NCBI GenBank assembly: GCA_030323885.1
Contig: CM059190.1
Coordinates: forward strand, 102,904,483 to 102,968,482
Reading direction: 5' to 3'
DNA from: Branchipolynoe longqiensis
Taxonomy: Eukaryota > Annelida > Polychaeta > Phyllodocida > Polynoidae
Length of the DNA stretch: 64,000 bases
A model generated the notes under the pieces. The model did not search any database and was not told the origin of the DNA. It was given only the letters and a program-made list of their open reading frames with translations. Shown here piece after piece: positions 55,540-63,815 of this stretch. A program made the translations under genes and the position numbers. Position 1 is the first letter of the stretch. Each line of letters opens with the position of its first letter.

Positions 55540-55603
55540 GATCAAATGTAGATAAGCATTTTGGTTTTGAATATATGCTTCTACAGACCATGCAACTTTA
55601 AAA
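55540..55603. mobile_element. Right end of a TGCATAGTCCGATG element
   Basis: ATCAAATGTAGATAAGCATT, TTGGTTTTGAATAT and CAGACCATGCAACTTTAA resemble 38,990-39,050. Confidence 0.55.
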
Positions 55604-55605
55604 AC

Positions 55606-55905
55606 GGCGTTCTCTGTGGTGGAGTGGTTAGAGTGTCTGACTTTTTTCTAGGTCAGACTCCTAATCTGAGGGTTGGCGGTTCGATTCCCCATGCCCCCAT
55701 CTCTGCCAATTTGGATTTCCACCGCTGTGTATAACTTACAGCATCATCAAAGGCGGGTTGCTCTCATACCATGTCTATGTTGTGTGGGAGGTTAAAAATC
55801 CCTTGGGTCGGTAAAAGTGTAGGCTCGGGCTTTCTATTGACCAGCAGTGGAATGAGGAAGACCGGTCATCTATGACTGAAATTTCCCCTGCTTAAACAAC
55901 TAATG
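55606..55905 (+). mobile_element. SINE family 2 with tail module P
   Basis: tRNA-like head GTGGTGGAGTGGTTAGAGTG (box A) and GGCGGTTCGATTCCCCATGC (box B). The body has CAATTTGGATTTCCACCGCT and GGGTCGGTAAAAGTGTAGGC. At 55,842 module P begins (CCAGCAGTGGAATGAGGAAG) and ends GCTTAAACAACTAATGG. Confidence 0.85.
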
Positions 55906-56407
55906 GACCAAAAAATAAAAAATAAATAAATAAAGTAGGATATAATGGCCGTCCTGTTTTGTTTTGTTTGTTTTGTTCAAAACAAAAGTGAAGTGACTTC
56001 AAAGTAAATGGAATATTTAACATCATCAGCAGCAGCAATCCCTTAACCACGAATGTCATTGGAGCACCACAGATGACTTTGCAACCAGTTGTCTCAATTT
56101 GTCCCACTTTTCCAATTTTAAAATTTCCCGATATTTAGACATTGGAGGATGGTGTGAACTAGTCTATAGTAATTACAATTGTTATACAAAAAGGTAAATG
56201 GTATATAGAGCCAGAGGCATTAAGGTATTATGTGGTGCTGGTGACCCTTTGCTGATTTGATATTAACATTATGTAGTTATAGAGAGTGTGAGAGGGGCAC
56301 TACTTTTAGTGTGACAGAGCCTTGGGAGCTCTGCTCACATACGCCCCCCCCCCCCCAATTACAGGCATCTTGGATTCATGAGACTATATAGTAATAAGAC
56401 CTGAGGT

Positions 56408-56492
56408 GATCTAACATCACGGTATCTGCTGTGAGACTTTATACTCTAGTGAGTGATTGGGGTCTTACACACCACAACAACAGCCCAGCCGT
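56408..56492 (+). repeat. Dispersed 80-bp repeat, copy 2
   Basis: Counterpart of 54,960-55,046, with an insertion TTATACTCTA after GTGAGACT. A C run (56,343-56,356) lies upstream. Confidence 0.75.
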
Positions 56493-56494
56493 CG

Positions 56495-56937
56495 ACTTTA
56501 CACAATGTCAAGAATTTGCCAAACTCTAGGCCGGTCCATTCCCTGATGTTGTCTTCCTTTGTCCGCCTGGTCTTCTTTCCCCGTTCACTGTGCCTTGTAA
56601 GATGGTTTTAGTCAGATCTGATGAATGCTGAAATATGGCCATACCATTGCAGTTCGCATCTCTTTACAATCGTCAGATCTTTGTGTGGTCAAATGACCAG
56701 CTTGATCTTGGTATGGATTTCCTCATTGGCCTGTCCTGATATGACTTCAGATGTTGCCATTATGCGACAACCAACCAACATCCTCATTGGTAACATTGTC
56801 GTTGAATGAGATGTGTAGTATCTTGCGGTAGCACCTCATTTCCATAGTTTGTTTTCTTCTTCGGAGCTCTGCTGTGAGGGTCCACGATTCACAAGCGTAC
56901 GGAAAGATGCATGTGACAAAGGAGCGCATCAGTTGTT
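56495..56937 (-). mobile_element. LINE family L-c, RT C-terminal relic, split by a SINE tail
   Basis: On minus the frame reads MRSFVTCIFPYACESWTLTA, ELRRRKQTMEMRCYRKILHI, SFNDNVTNED up to the insertion. Beyond it come NEEIHTKIKLVI, a stop, HKDLTIVKRCELQWYGHIS and, after frameshifts, EDNIREWTGLEFGKFL. This is the usual post-RT C-terminus of a non-LTR element, different from L-a and L-b. Multiple stops and shifts make it dead. Confidence 0.85.
56734..56782 (+). mobile_element. SINE family 1 tail inserted in LINE L-c
   Basis: CCTGTCCTGATATGACTTCA to GCGACAACCAACCAACAT is flanked by CCTCATTGG on both sides (56,723-56,732 and 56,781-56,790), a target-site duplication of about 10 bp. Confidence 0.85.
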
Positions 56938-57002
56938 TAAAGCTGCATATTCCGATGAAAATATCAAATTTTCAAAACCAAAACAATTATCTAAATTTGA
57001 GG
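56938..57002. mobile_element. End of a TGCATAGTCCGATG element
   Basis: TTAAAGCTGCATATTCCGAT, GAAAATATCAAATTTTCAAA, AAACAATTATCTAAATTTGA: the inverse of 38,985-39,050. Confidence 0.6.
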
Positions 57003-57052
57003 TGGAGGGAGAGGTGGGGGGGGGTATTTGTTATAACTGTACCGGAAGTGGC

Positions 57053-57232
57053 TGGGGTCCGACAATTTTGTTTGGATTATCCGATAATTTGGCTTAACCG
57101 ACTTTGGTTTAACCAACTTTTTTATATGATAAATGGTAGTATTTTGTCAGGCCTGGATTGGATTAACATGCTAACCGATCGTTTGCTTTAACCAAGCTTG
57201 GTTTAACCGGCTTGTATAACCCCGTTAAACCA
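57053..57232. mobile_element. TTAACC-type pogo-like MITE, half
   Basis: TTTATATGATAAATGGTAGT, ATTTTGTCAGGCC, CTAACCGATCGTTTGCTTTA and GTATAACCCCGTTAAACC. This matches the right arm of 36,268-36,816. Confidence 0.75.
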
Positions 57233-57254
57233 AGGGGAGTGTTATAGGGTCTTT

Positions 57255-57590
57255 GTCTCCGGTCTCCCAATGGGGCAGAACTATAAAGTCATCACAACTG
57301 TGCACTGACACCACACAAAAAGGCAAGCTTGTTTTATTTAACAATGCCTCTAGAGCGCATTGATTTTTATCATCGGCTATTGGACGTCAAACATATGGTC
57401 ATTCTGACATATTTCTTTGGAGGAAACCCGCTGCCGCCATATAGGCTATACTTTTTCCGATAAGCAGCAAGGGGTCTTTTATATGCACTTTCCCACAGAC
57501 AGGATGACAGCACACAAATCGGCACCCATCCTTATATGTATGAGATATGACCACATATGTTGCTAGGAGGTGAAACCCCAAGAAGCAAAC
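57255..57590 (+). mobile_element. SINE family 1 split by SINE family 3
   Basis: The 5' piece, GGTCTCCCAATGGGGCAGAA to GTGCACTGACACCA, resumes at about 57,512 as CACACAAATCGGCACCCATC and ends GCTAGGAGGTGAAACCCCAA. Confidence 0.8.
57314..57510 (-). mobile_element. SINE family 3, 5'-truncated, inside SINE 1
   Basis: Reads in reverse from TTTTATTTAACAATGCCTCT and GCTATTGGACGTCAAACATA to CACTTTCCCACAGACAGGAT. CACACAAA occurs at both borders, a probable target duplication. Confidence 0.8.
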
Positions 57591-57599
57591 ACCATTAGT

Positions 57600-57800
57600 G
57601 TGTTGCTTGAGGGAGGGGGCGTAACGGTCACGTGACGTGAGTGGCGGTAAATCGCCGGCCTGAGGGCGTGTGGATGGCCCCGGGACCTGACTAAACTACG
57701 CACCACAAACTCCCGCCAAAACTGGACCACGTGCCCTCGGGCCGCGCATGCGCGACGTGTCGTCATACGACACAAACACAGTGTCGTAACCTCCCCACAC
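57600..57800. promoter_or_regulatory. CpG-rich patch with clustered promoter motifs
   Basis: GGTCACGTGACGTGAG (E-box, 57,629), CTCCCGCCAAAAC (E2F-type, about 57,711), CCACGTG (second E-box, 57,728), CCGCGCATGCGCGACG (NRF1-like, 57,742) in about 120 bp. No exon with homology follows in either direction, so this is a candidate only. Confidence 0.4.
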
Positions 57801-57830
57801 TCAGAATGTTGTCACCAGCCATGCCTGCAC

Positions 57831-57902
57831 TGCTGTCACACTGTCACACTGTCACACTGTCACACTGTCACACTGTCACACTGTCACACTGTCACACTGT
57901 CA
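57831..57902. repeat. (CTGTCACA)n, 8-bp unit
   Basis: About 9 copies. Confidence 0.95.
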
Positions 57903-58200
57903 TATCGTACACACACTGCCATTTACAAATCTAGTGGGTAATGGGGGCATGCCTCCCCAAAAAACTATTGCTTTTATTGCATCAAAATGGTGCATTTTGG
58001 TGACAATTTGGATACATATTTCACTCATTTAATTTCTGGATTTTAAAACTAGTTGTAGAGGGGAATTTACCGGCAACCACTGCCCCATGCCACTGAGTGC
58101 TGACTATTACAATACCTTTTCCAGATTTAAGCAAGCACACTAAAGGTCTATGCTGGTTTCAGGGTGGCTACCTACCCAGGCGCCATGTAAATCTGCACCC
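57903..58200. other. Spacer
   Basis: No gene seen. Confidence 0.4.
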
Positions 58201-58202
58201 CA

Positions 58203-58392
58203 CAAAGAGACAAACAGACAGACAAATAGACACACAGACAGACAAACAGACAGACAAACAGACAGACAAACAGACAGACAAACAGACAGACAAACAGACA
58301 GACAAACAAACAGACAGACAAACATACAGACATACAAACAGACAGACAATCAGACAGACAGACAAACAGACAGACAGACAAACAGACACATG
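58203..58392. repeat. (CAGACAGACAAA)n, 12-bp unit
   Basis: About 15 units. Thr-Asp-Arg-Gln and Val-Cys-Leu-Ser frames are artefacts. Confidence 0.95.
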
Positions 58393-58477
58393 GTGCAAGC
58401 TCTGCTCAACAGAAGCGATTCAAAATCAAAGGTTCCAGTCCACTGTGTTAATTTACCATCTGCTGTTCACCCACCAT

Positions 58478-59255
58478 GCCTTTCCCCCCCCCCCCCCTCC
58501 TCTCCCTCCCCCTCCCCCTCCTCTTCCCCCTACCTCCCTCCACACTCTCCACACTCTCCCTCTCCCCCGCCCTCTACCATCAACCCTCCCCCTCTCCCCC
58601 TCTCCCCTCTCCAATTCTCTCCCCTCCCCCGCCCCCTTCTCCCACCCCCTACTCCTTCCCCTCCTCCACTCTCCTTGACCCCCAATACCCCTTCCCCGTC
58701 ACCTCCCTTATCCACCTCCCCTCCCCCTCCACCTTGCTCCTCCTTCCCCCCCCTCGCCCCTCCCCCCCCCCCCCCCTCCCCCTCCCTCCTCCCCCACCAT
58801 GCTAGTCTTACCGCGTTTTATGTCCAGACGCTATGCTCTTTTACGCCTCACCTTTCCCCTCCCCTTCCCTCCCCCTCCCCCCCCTCCCCCTTTTCCCCCC
58901 TCACCCTGCCCCCTCCCCCTCTAGTCTTACCGCGATAATCGCGCGCTCTGTGCTCCTTTGCACCTCCTCCCCTCTCCCCCTCCCCTCCCCTTCCTCCCCC
59001 CCTCCCCTCTCTCCCTCCTCCCTCCCTCCCCCTCCATGATAGTCTTACCGCGTTAATCGCGCGCTCTGTGCTCCTTTGCACCTCATCCCCTCTCCCCCTC
59101 CCCTCCCCTCCCCCCCCCCTCTCCCCCCTCTTCCCTCCCCCCTCCCCCTCCCCCCCTTCCCCCTCCCCCTCCCCTCCTCCCCCTCCTCCCTCCCTTCCCC
59201 CCTGCCTGCTAGTCTTACCGCGTTAATCATCGCGCCCTGAGCTCCTTTGCACCTC
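58478..59255. repeat. Polypyrimidine tract with four embedded CpG-rich inserts
   Basis: C/T tract broken at about 58,803, 58,921, 59,040 and 59,211 by a related 50-bp piece: TAGTCTTACCGCGTTAATCG, CGCGCTCTGTGCTCCTTTGC, ACCTCATC. The unit (insert plus C/T filler) is about 118-171 bp, a variable-length tandem repeat. Confidence 0.9.
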
Positions 59256-59654
59256 ATCACCCCGAGTTACTCCTGTAACAAATAACGGTGTCGATCCCGG
59301 CCTCGGAACCGTCCCGAGTCTGGGTCCGTCTGCTAGTGCTACTCCGTCTGCGGAGAGAACACTTTAATGGAGACGGCTTGGACTAGAGGTAGAGGCAGTG
59401 TGTCGGCGTGTGTGTGTCTGCGTGTGTTTGTGTGTGTGAGGGTGTGTGTGTGTGAGGGGGAGAGGCTATCCAGGGGGTCACACATGTGTTGACGGAAGTA
59501 CCGCTGTAACGGAAGGGGTGCGTTTTTTATGTGCGCACTCCGTACCTCTTACCCTGCATTCACCGTGTGGTTTGTGTTTTTTGTTGTTTACATGTCTGCA
59601 TGCTCCCCCTCTCACGCCGCCTCTCACGGGGCGAGCTGAGAGAGGCTGTGGTCA
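59256..59654. other. GC-rich single-copy stretch
   Basis: It contains GT repeats at 59,405-59,452. No gene supported. Confidence 0.45.
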
Positions 59655-60932
59655 TGTTCCTCCCTCTCCTCTTTATGTTCTATTCTATATAAATCCTGGC
59701 TCCCTCTTTCGCTTCGCCATTCCCTGTCTTTCTCTCTCTGCTCTTTCTCTCCTCCTCTATCTCTCTACTTCACTTTCTTTCACTTCTCTTCTCACTTCGT
59801 CTCCCCTTCTTCTGCCTCTCTTCTTCCATCCTCCCCCCCCCCTTTCCTCTCCCTACCTGTTCCTATCCCTCTCCCGACATCCATGTCTTCTCTCCTCTCT
59901 TCCCTCCACCCTCCTTCTCTCGCCTCCTCCCGTCTCCACTTCCCCTGCTTGTCCACCCCTCTGTTCCTTCCTCTCCTCATACTTCCTTTCCCCTCTTTCT
60001 GCATCTTACTTCCCCCCTCCTTCATCTATCCCTCCATCTCCACCCTCTCCCCTTCTATACCTCCCTCATGCTCTCCCCTTCCCATCCTTCTCCTTCTCTC
60101 CTCTTGTTCCCAACTCTCCCCTTGCCCCTCACCCCTCACCCCTTCTCTCCTCTCACCCCAGCTACTCCCTCTCCTCTCACCCCAGCTCCTACCTCTCCTC
60201 TCTTCTCCTCTCCTCTCCTCTCCTCTCACCCCAGCTCCTCCCTCTCCTCTCTTCTCCTCTCCTCTCACCCTAGCTCCTGCTTCTCATCTCCTCTACTCTC
60301 CATCTCCCGTCCCTCCTCCCTACCCTTCTCCTTCTCTCCTCTTGTCCCCATCTCCTCCCTCCGCCCTCTATCTCTCCCTCCTCTCTTCCTGTTTTCCTTT
60401 CCACCTTACCCAGTCATCTTACCCCCTCCTCTCTCCTCCTCTCTCACCTCTGCCTTCTATTCCCCTCCATCTCTCCCCTCCTCTATTTCCTCCTCTTCCA
60501 CCCTCTCCCCTCCCCATCCTCCTACTTCCCCATTCTCCCATCCTCTCTCCTTCTTCCCCCTCTCCTCTCTATCTCTCGCTTCTATCTCCTCTCATTCCCT
60601 TCCTCTCCTCTCCATTTTCCTCCCCTCCTCCCCTTTCTTTCCCCTCCTGTTTCTCTCCATCTCTCTCCTCCCTCCCCTCCATCTCTCCCCACCCCTCTCC
60701 TCCCCTTCCCGCTCTCCCCTCCTCTTCCCTCTCCTCTCCATCCTCCTCCTCTCCTCTTCTCCATCCCTCCCCTCCTCTCTCATCTCTCCTCTCCATCCCT
60801 CCCCTCCTGTCTCCTCTCCATCCCTCCCCTCCTCTCTCCTCCTCCTTCCCCCTGGTCCTCCCCTCCCCTCCCCCACTCCCTCCCACTCCCCCCTCCCCCC
60901 CTCCAACCCCCACCCCCTGCACCATCGCCTCC
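59655..60932. repeat. 1.25-kb polypyrimidine tract, + strand C/T
   Basis: TCTCCTCTCC, CACCCCAGCTCCT and CCATCCCTCCCCTCC subrepeats (the CAGCTCCT unit recurs at 60,166-60,275). Very long Pro/Ser/Leu frames are spurious. Confidence 0.95.
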
Positions 60933-61578
60933 AGGTGATACCACTGCGCTCCTGTTTACAGCCGCTGTTCCCCCATGAGACTGTCAAACACAAATATATA
61001 TCCCCGACTTTCCCTTCTGTCTGTATTCAATAACAACAACCCCAGCCTAGGTAGGCGGGCATCACACTTGTACCGACGTCCCAGTTTCCACTGACTTAAA
61101 AAACACACCATTATATTATCGAATAGCTCTATAGAGCCCCCCCCCCCCCGACCGCCCCGACGCCCCGTATATAGGTGTATGTGTTGGGGGGGGGGGGGGA
61201 CCAACAAAAACTGTAATTATATAAACACCCCAGCTGCTACCATCGCCACTTGGCTGTAGATAAGAAAGTCGGTACCGCGAGGCTTTCATCAGCGCCTTCT
61301 CAATATCAAAGTGGACTCCACAAAATCTTAACTTACTTTTTAACCCCCATCCCCACCCCCACCCCCACCCCCACCCCACAAGAAAAAACACCAAAAAAAC
61401 TGTGTTACTAAAACAGATGCTTGGATGTCGACTGTTATGTATTCTTAACCCTTTGTTTTTGCTATTGAAGTATTACATAGATTTCAGTGATGATTCTTTG
61501 AGAATAATAATTATATGTATAATTATTTCGTCAAGAATAATAATTATGTTCAAGAATAATAGTTATGTTTGTATATAG
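60933..61578. other. Spacer with C, G and CCCCCA runs
   Basis: C run at 61,137-61,149, G run at 61,186-61,199, (CCCCCA)n at 61,345-61,378. A minus-strand stretch around 61,215-61,340 stays open (GVHFDIEKALMKASRYRLSY) but no domain or splice support is evident. Confidence 0.4.
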
Positions 61579-61581
61579 TAG

Positions 61582-61875
61582 TGTTCTCTGTGGCGGAGTG
61601 GTTAGAGTGTCTGAATTTTTTCTAGGTCAGACTCCTAATCTGAAGGTCAGGGGTTCGATTCCCCATGCCCCCACCCCTGCCAATTTGGATTTCCACAACT
61701 GTGTATAATTTATAGCATCATCAAAGGCCAGTGGTCTCATACCATGTCTATGTGTTATGGGAGGTTAAAAATCCCTTGGGTCGATACAAGTGTAGGCTCG
61801 GGCTTTCTATCGTCAAACTGTCTAATGGTGAAAACAAGTCTATTCAGACTTATCCTTGAGAGGCAGTATAAATCT
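61582..61875 (+). mobile_element. SINE family 2 with tail module Q
   Basis: Head GTGGCGGAGTGGTTAGAGTG, box B GGGGTTCGATTCCCC. The body runs to GGGTCGATACAAGTGTAGGC. At about 61,811 it continues as module Q (GTCAAACTGTCTAATGGTGA, AAACAAGTCTATTCAG), unlike the copy at 55,606. Confidence 0.85.
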
Positions 61876-61884
61876 TCAACGATA

Positions 61885-62078
61885 TATGCTGTACAAGAAT
61901 TATCCGAGTATAATAATCCAGAATTCTATGCTCGATCCTAACACCAACTCACCAGTAATCGGCTGGTTGAGCCTGGGACTACTCATCTCTACTTCTCAGG
62001 CCTACTTGCCTCAGCTCCGACGGTGGCGTCACCGCTCGCCTGCTCACTCTCCTACTCACTTACCACCGAAAATGTATA
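61885..62078 (+). mobile_element. GGTGGCGCCACC-family element
   Basis: Begins ATGCTGTACAAGAATTATCC followed by GAGTATAATAATCC. The centre, GGTGGCGTCACCGCTCGC, has one change. It runs into (TA)n at 62,074. Confidence 0.75.
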
Positions 62079-62308
62079 TATATATATATAATTATTATTC
62101 TCAATAATTAAGCATTATTTATAGGATTATTATTCTCGACAAAATACCACTCTCTGTATCTCTCTTTTTTTACTATCAAAGGAATGAATTTATTTCAGTG
62201 AAATTTGGTCAATGATAATAAATTATACATATAATTATTTCGTCGACAATAATAATCATATATATGTGTGGATAATTATTATTCTAGATGATATATCTTT
62301 GAACTCTT

Positions 62309-62337
<29 letters not shown>

Positions 62338-62339
<2 letters not shown>

Positions 62340-62497
62340 CTGATGTATAACGAATTATGCAAGTATAAAGATACGTAAGGGTTAACTATTACTTTATTTG
62401 TTATACTCCGTAAGACAAACACTGTATAGGTGGCTCCACCTACCCTCCTCGCCTCCACCGGATGTAGACCAGTGTCAGTCGCACCGGAGGATACATA
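62338..62497 (+). mobile_element. GGTGGCGCCACC-family element
   Basis: TCTGATGTATAACGAATTAT, GCAAGTATAAAGATACG, centre GGTGGCTCCACC, end CAGTGTCAGTCGCACCGGAG. TA repeats at both ends. Confidence 0.75.
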
Positions 62498-62527
62498 TAT
62501 ATATATGCATATACATACATACATTTA

Positions 62528-62709
62528 TACAGTAAAACCCCTCTAAATCGACCGACTATGGGACCGACTTTAAGTGGTCCATTTAGGGAGGTGGTCGGTT
62601 TAGAGAGTTAGAATATCCTTACAATGGTACTTTTAGGACCCAAATAAAGCGATCGATACAGAGGAGTGGTCGATCTGTGGAGGGGTCGGTATAGAGAGGT
62701 TATACTGTA
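62528..62709. mobile_element. Pogo/Tigger-like MITE, longest copy
   Basis: TACAGTAAAACCCCTCTAAA at the left, TATAGAGAGGTTATACTGTA at the right. It holds both variants of the family: ACCGACTTTAAGTGGTCC and AAAGCGATCGATACAGAGGA. Confidence 0.85.
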
Positions 62710-62739
62710 TGTTTTACCAGTTTCCATTTGGTGATTCAC

Positions 62740-62895
62740 TAGAGCAAGATTAGTGGCACTGCCCGCCGCAGGTGGCGCCACTAGCTATGCTATCTGGCAG
62801 GTACAGCGCATGTTAAACCGCAGATGGGGGAATAAAATATAGAGGTAGGATCGTATATTGGATATTTATATCCGCATAACAGATGAACCAGCATA
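62740..62895 (-). mobile_element. GGTGGCGCCACC-family element
   Basis: Reverse copy with AGGTGGCGCCACTAGC at about 62,768 and, on minus, TGTTATGCGGATATAAATAT at the TA-rich end. Confidence 0.65.
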
Positions 62896-62897
62896 TA

Positions 62898-62942
<45 letters not shown>

Positions 62943-62965
62943 CTTCATCTGTTATATGATATATA
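62896..62965. repeat. (TA)n microsatellite
   Basis: Two TA runs around TTCTTCATCTGTTATATGAT. Confidence 0.9.
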
Positions 62966-63236
62966 TATGAGCCTGTCTCAAAAGGTGATCACTCTTTTTT
63001 TTTTTGTCCATTGTAACGATTGACACAAATCAGCACAGAAACGGTTACACTGCAAACACAAGGACATTTGCTTCAAATCAATATGTATTCTATTGGGATT
63101 ATGAAATACCATTTAAAAAAACAAATCAGTTTATCAGTTTATCCTGAGCAAATGCATAAAGCAGATAGTATGTTGATCGTTACAATGGACAAAGTGTTGT
63201 CCTATATTGCTTAGCGCCTTTTGAGAGAGTCTCATA
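62966..63236. mobile_element. Tc1/mariner-type MITE in a TA repeat
   Basis: TATGAGCCTGTCTCAAAAGG at the left, CTTTTGAGAGAGTCTCATA at the right. A second inverted pair, TTTGTCCATTGTAACGAT / ATCGTTACAATGGACAAA, is further in. It lies in TATATA on both sides, so the TA target is not separable. Confidence 0.75.
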
Positions 63237-63254
63237 TATATATATATATATGTG

Positions 63255-63422
63255 CTCTGGTGCGACTGACACTGGTCAACATCCGGTTGAGGTGAGGTGA
63301 ACTAAGATGGCACCCCCGGTACAGTATTGCATCTTACTGAGTATAACAATAATCATAATAATAATAAGTAATATTCCCTTTCGTATCTTTATACTCGCAT
63401 AATACATTATGCATCACATATA
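63255..63422 (-). mobile_element. GGTGGCGCCACC-family element
   Basis: On minus: TGATGCATAATGTATTATGC, GAGTATAAAGATACGAAAGG, degraded centre GGGGGTGCCATC, end CAGTGTCAGTCGCACCAGAG. Confidence 0.7.
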
Positions 63423-63600
63423 TCCTAACACTGAGGTAATCAGTCCTTGCCCTATCCTAGTAATGCTGAGCGCCAGACTATGGTAGTGACAAATATCAAT
63501 TTGGTAAGTCATTCGTTTGACTCGGATGGGTTTTCGAATCTCCAACCTTCCACACGGGAAGCCAGAGACCTTCTAACCGACTCAGCCACAACGTCCGGTT
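63423..63600 (-). mobile_element. SINE family 1, 5' half
   Basis: CTATCCTAGTAATGCTGAGC, AATATCAATTTGGTAAGTCA and head CCGACTCAGCCACAACGTCC, the alternative head type. Confidence 0.8.
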
Positions 63601-63815
63601 CTTGGAGCAATGAGTGAGTGTGTGGTTGGTGGGCGATAAACTGACTGACGAGAACCGGTACCCAACAGCCGCCGCACTATATCACCCACACGCTCGTCTT
63701 AATGGCCGCCCTCAATAATAGATAACAGCTTAGCGCGCATGCGCACATTAAGCGGCGACTCGACTTCCGCCGTGCCCCCCCCCCCCTCACCGCCCCTACC
63801 GGCACTCCCGGAGTC
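63601..63815. other. CpG-rich stretch with an NRF1-like palindrome
   Basis: GCGCGCATGCGCACATTAAG at about 63,733 and AATGGCCGCCC at 63,700 (YY1-like). No gene supported. Confidence 0.35.

Noticed and set aside
55612..55690. Possible tRNA gene (box A and box B present)
   Set aside because: A second copy at 61,588 continues into the same long SINE body, and the anticodon arm does not fold convincingly.
61116..61394. 92-codon minus-strand frame with a plausible middle (VHFDIEKALMKASRYRLS)
   Set aside because: Its start is a CCCCCA repeat and no domain or clear splice sites are visible.
62330..62365. Hammerhead ribozyme core (CTGATG...CGAA)
   Set aside because: CTGATGTATAACGAATT lacks the required A after CTGATG and the GAAA, and other family copies read CTGTATAA instead.
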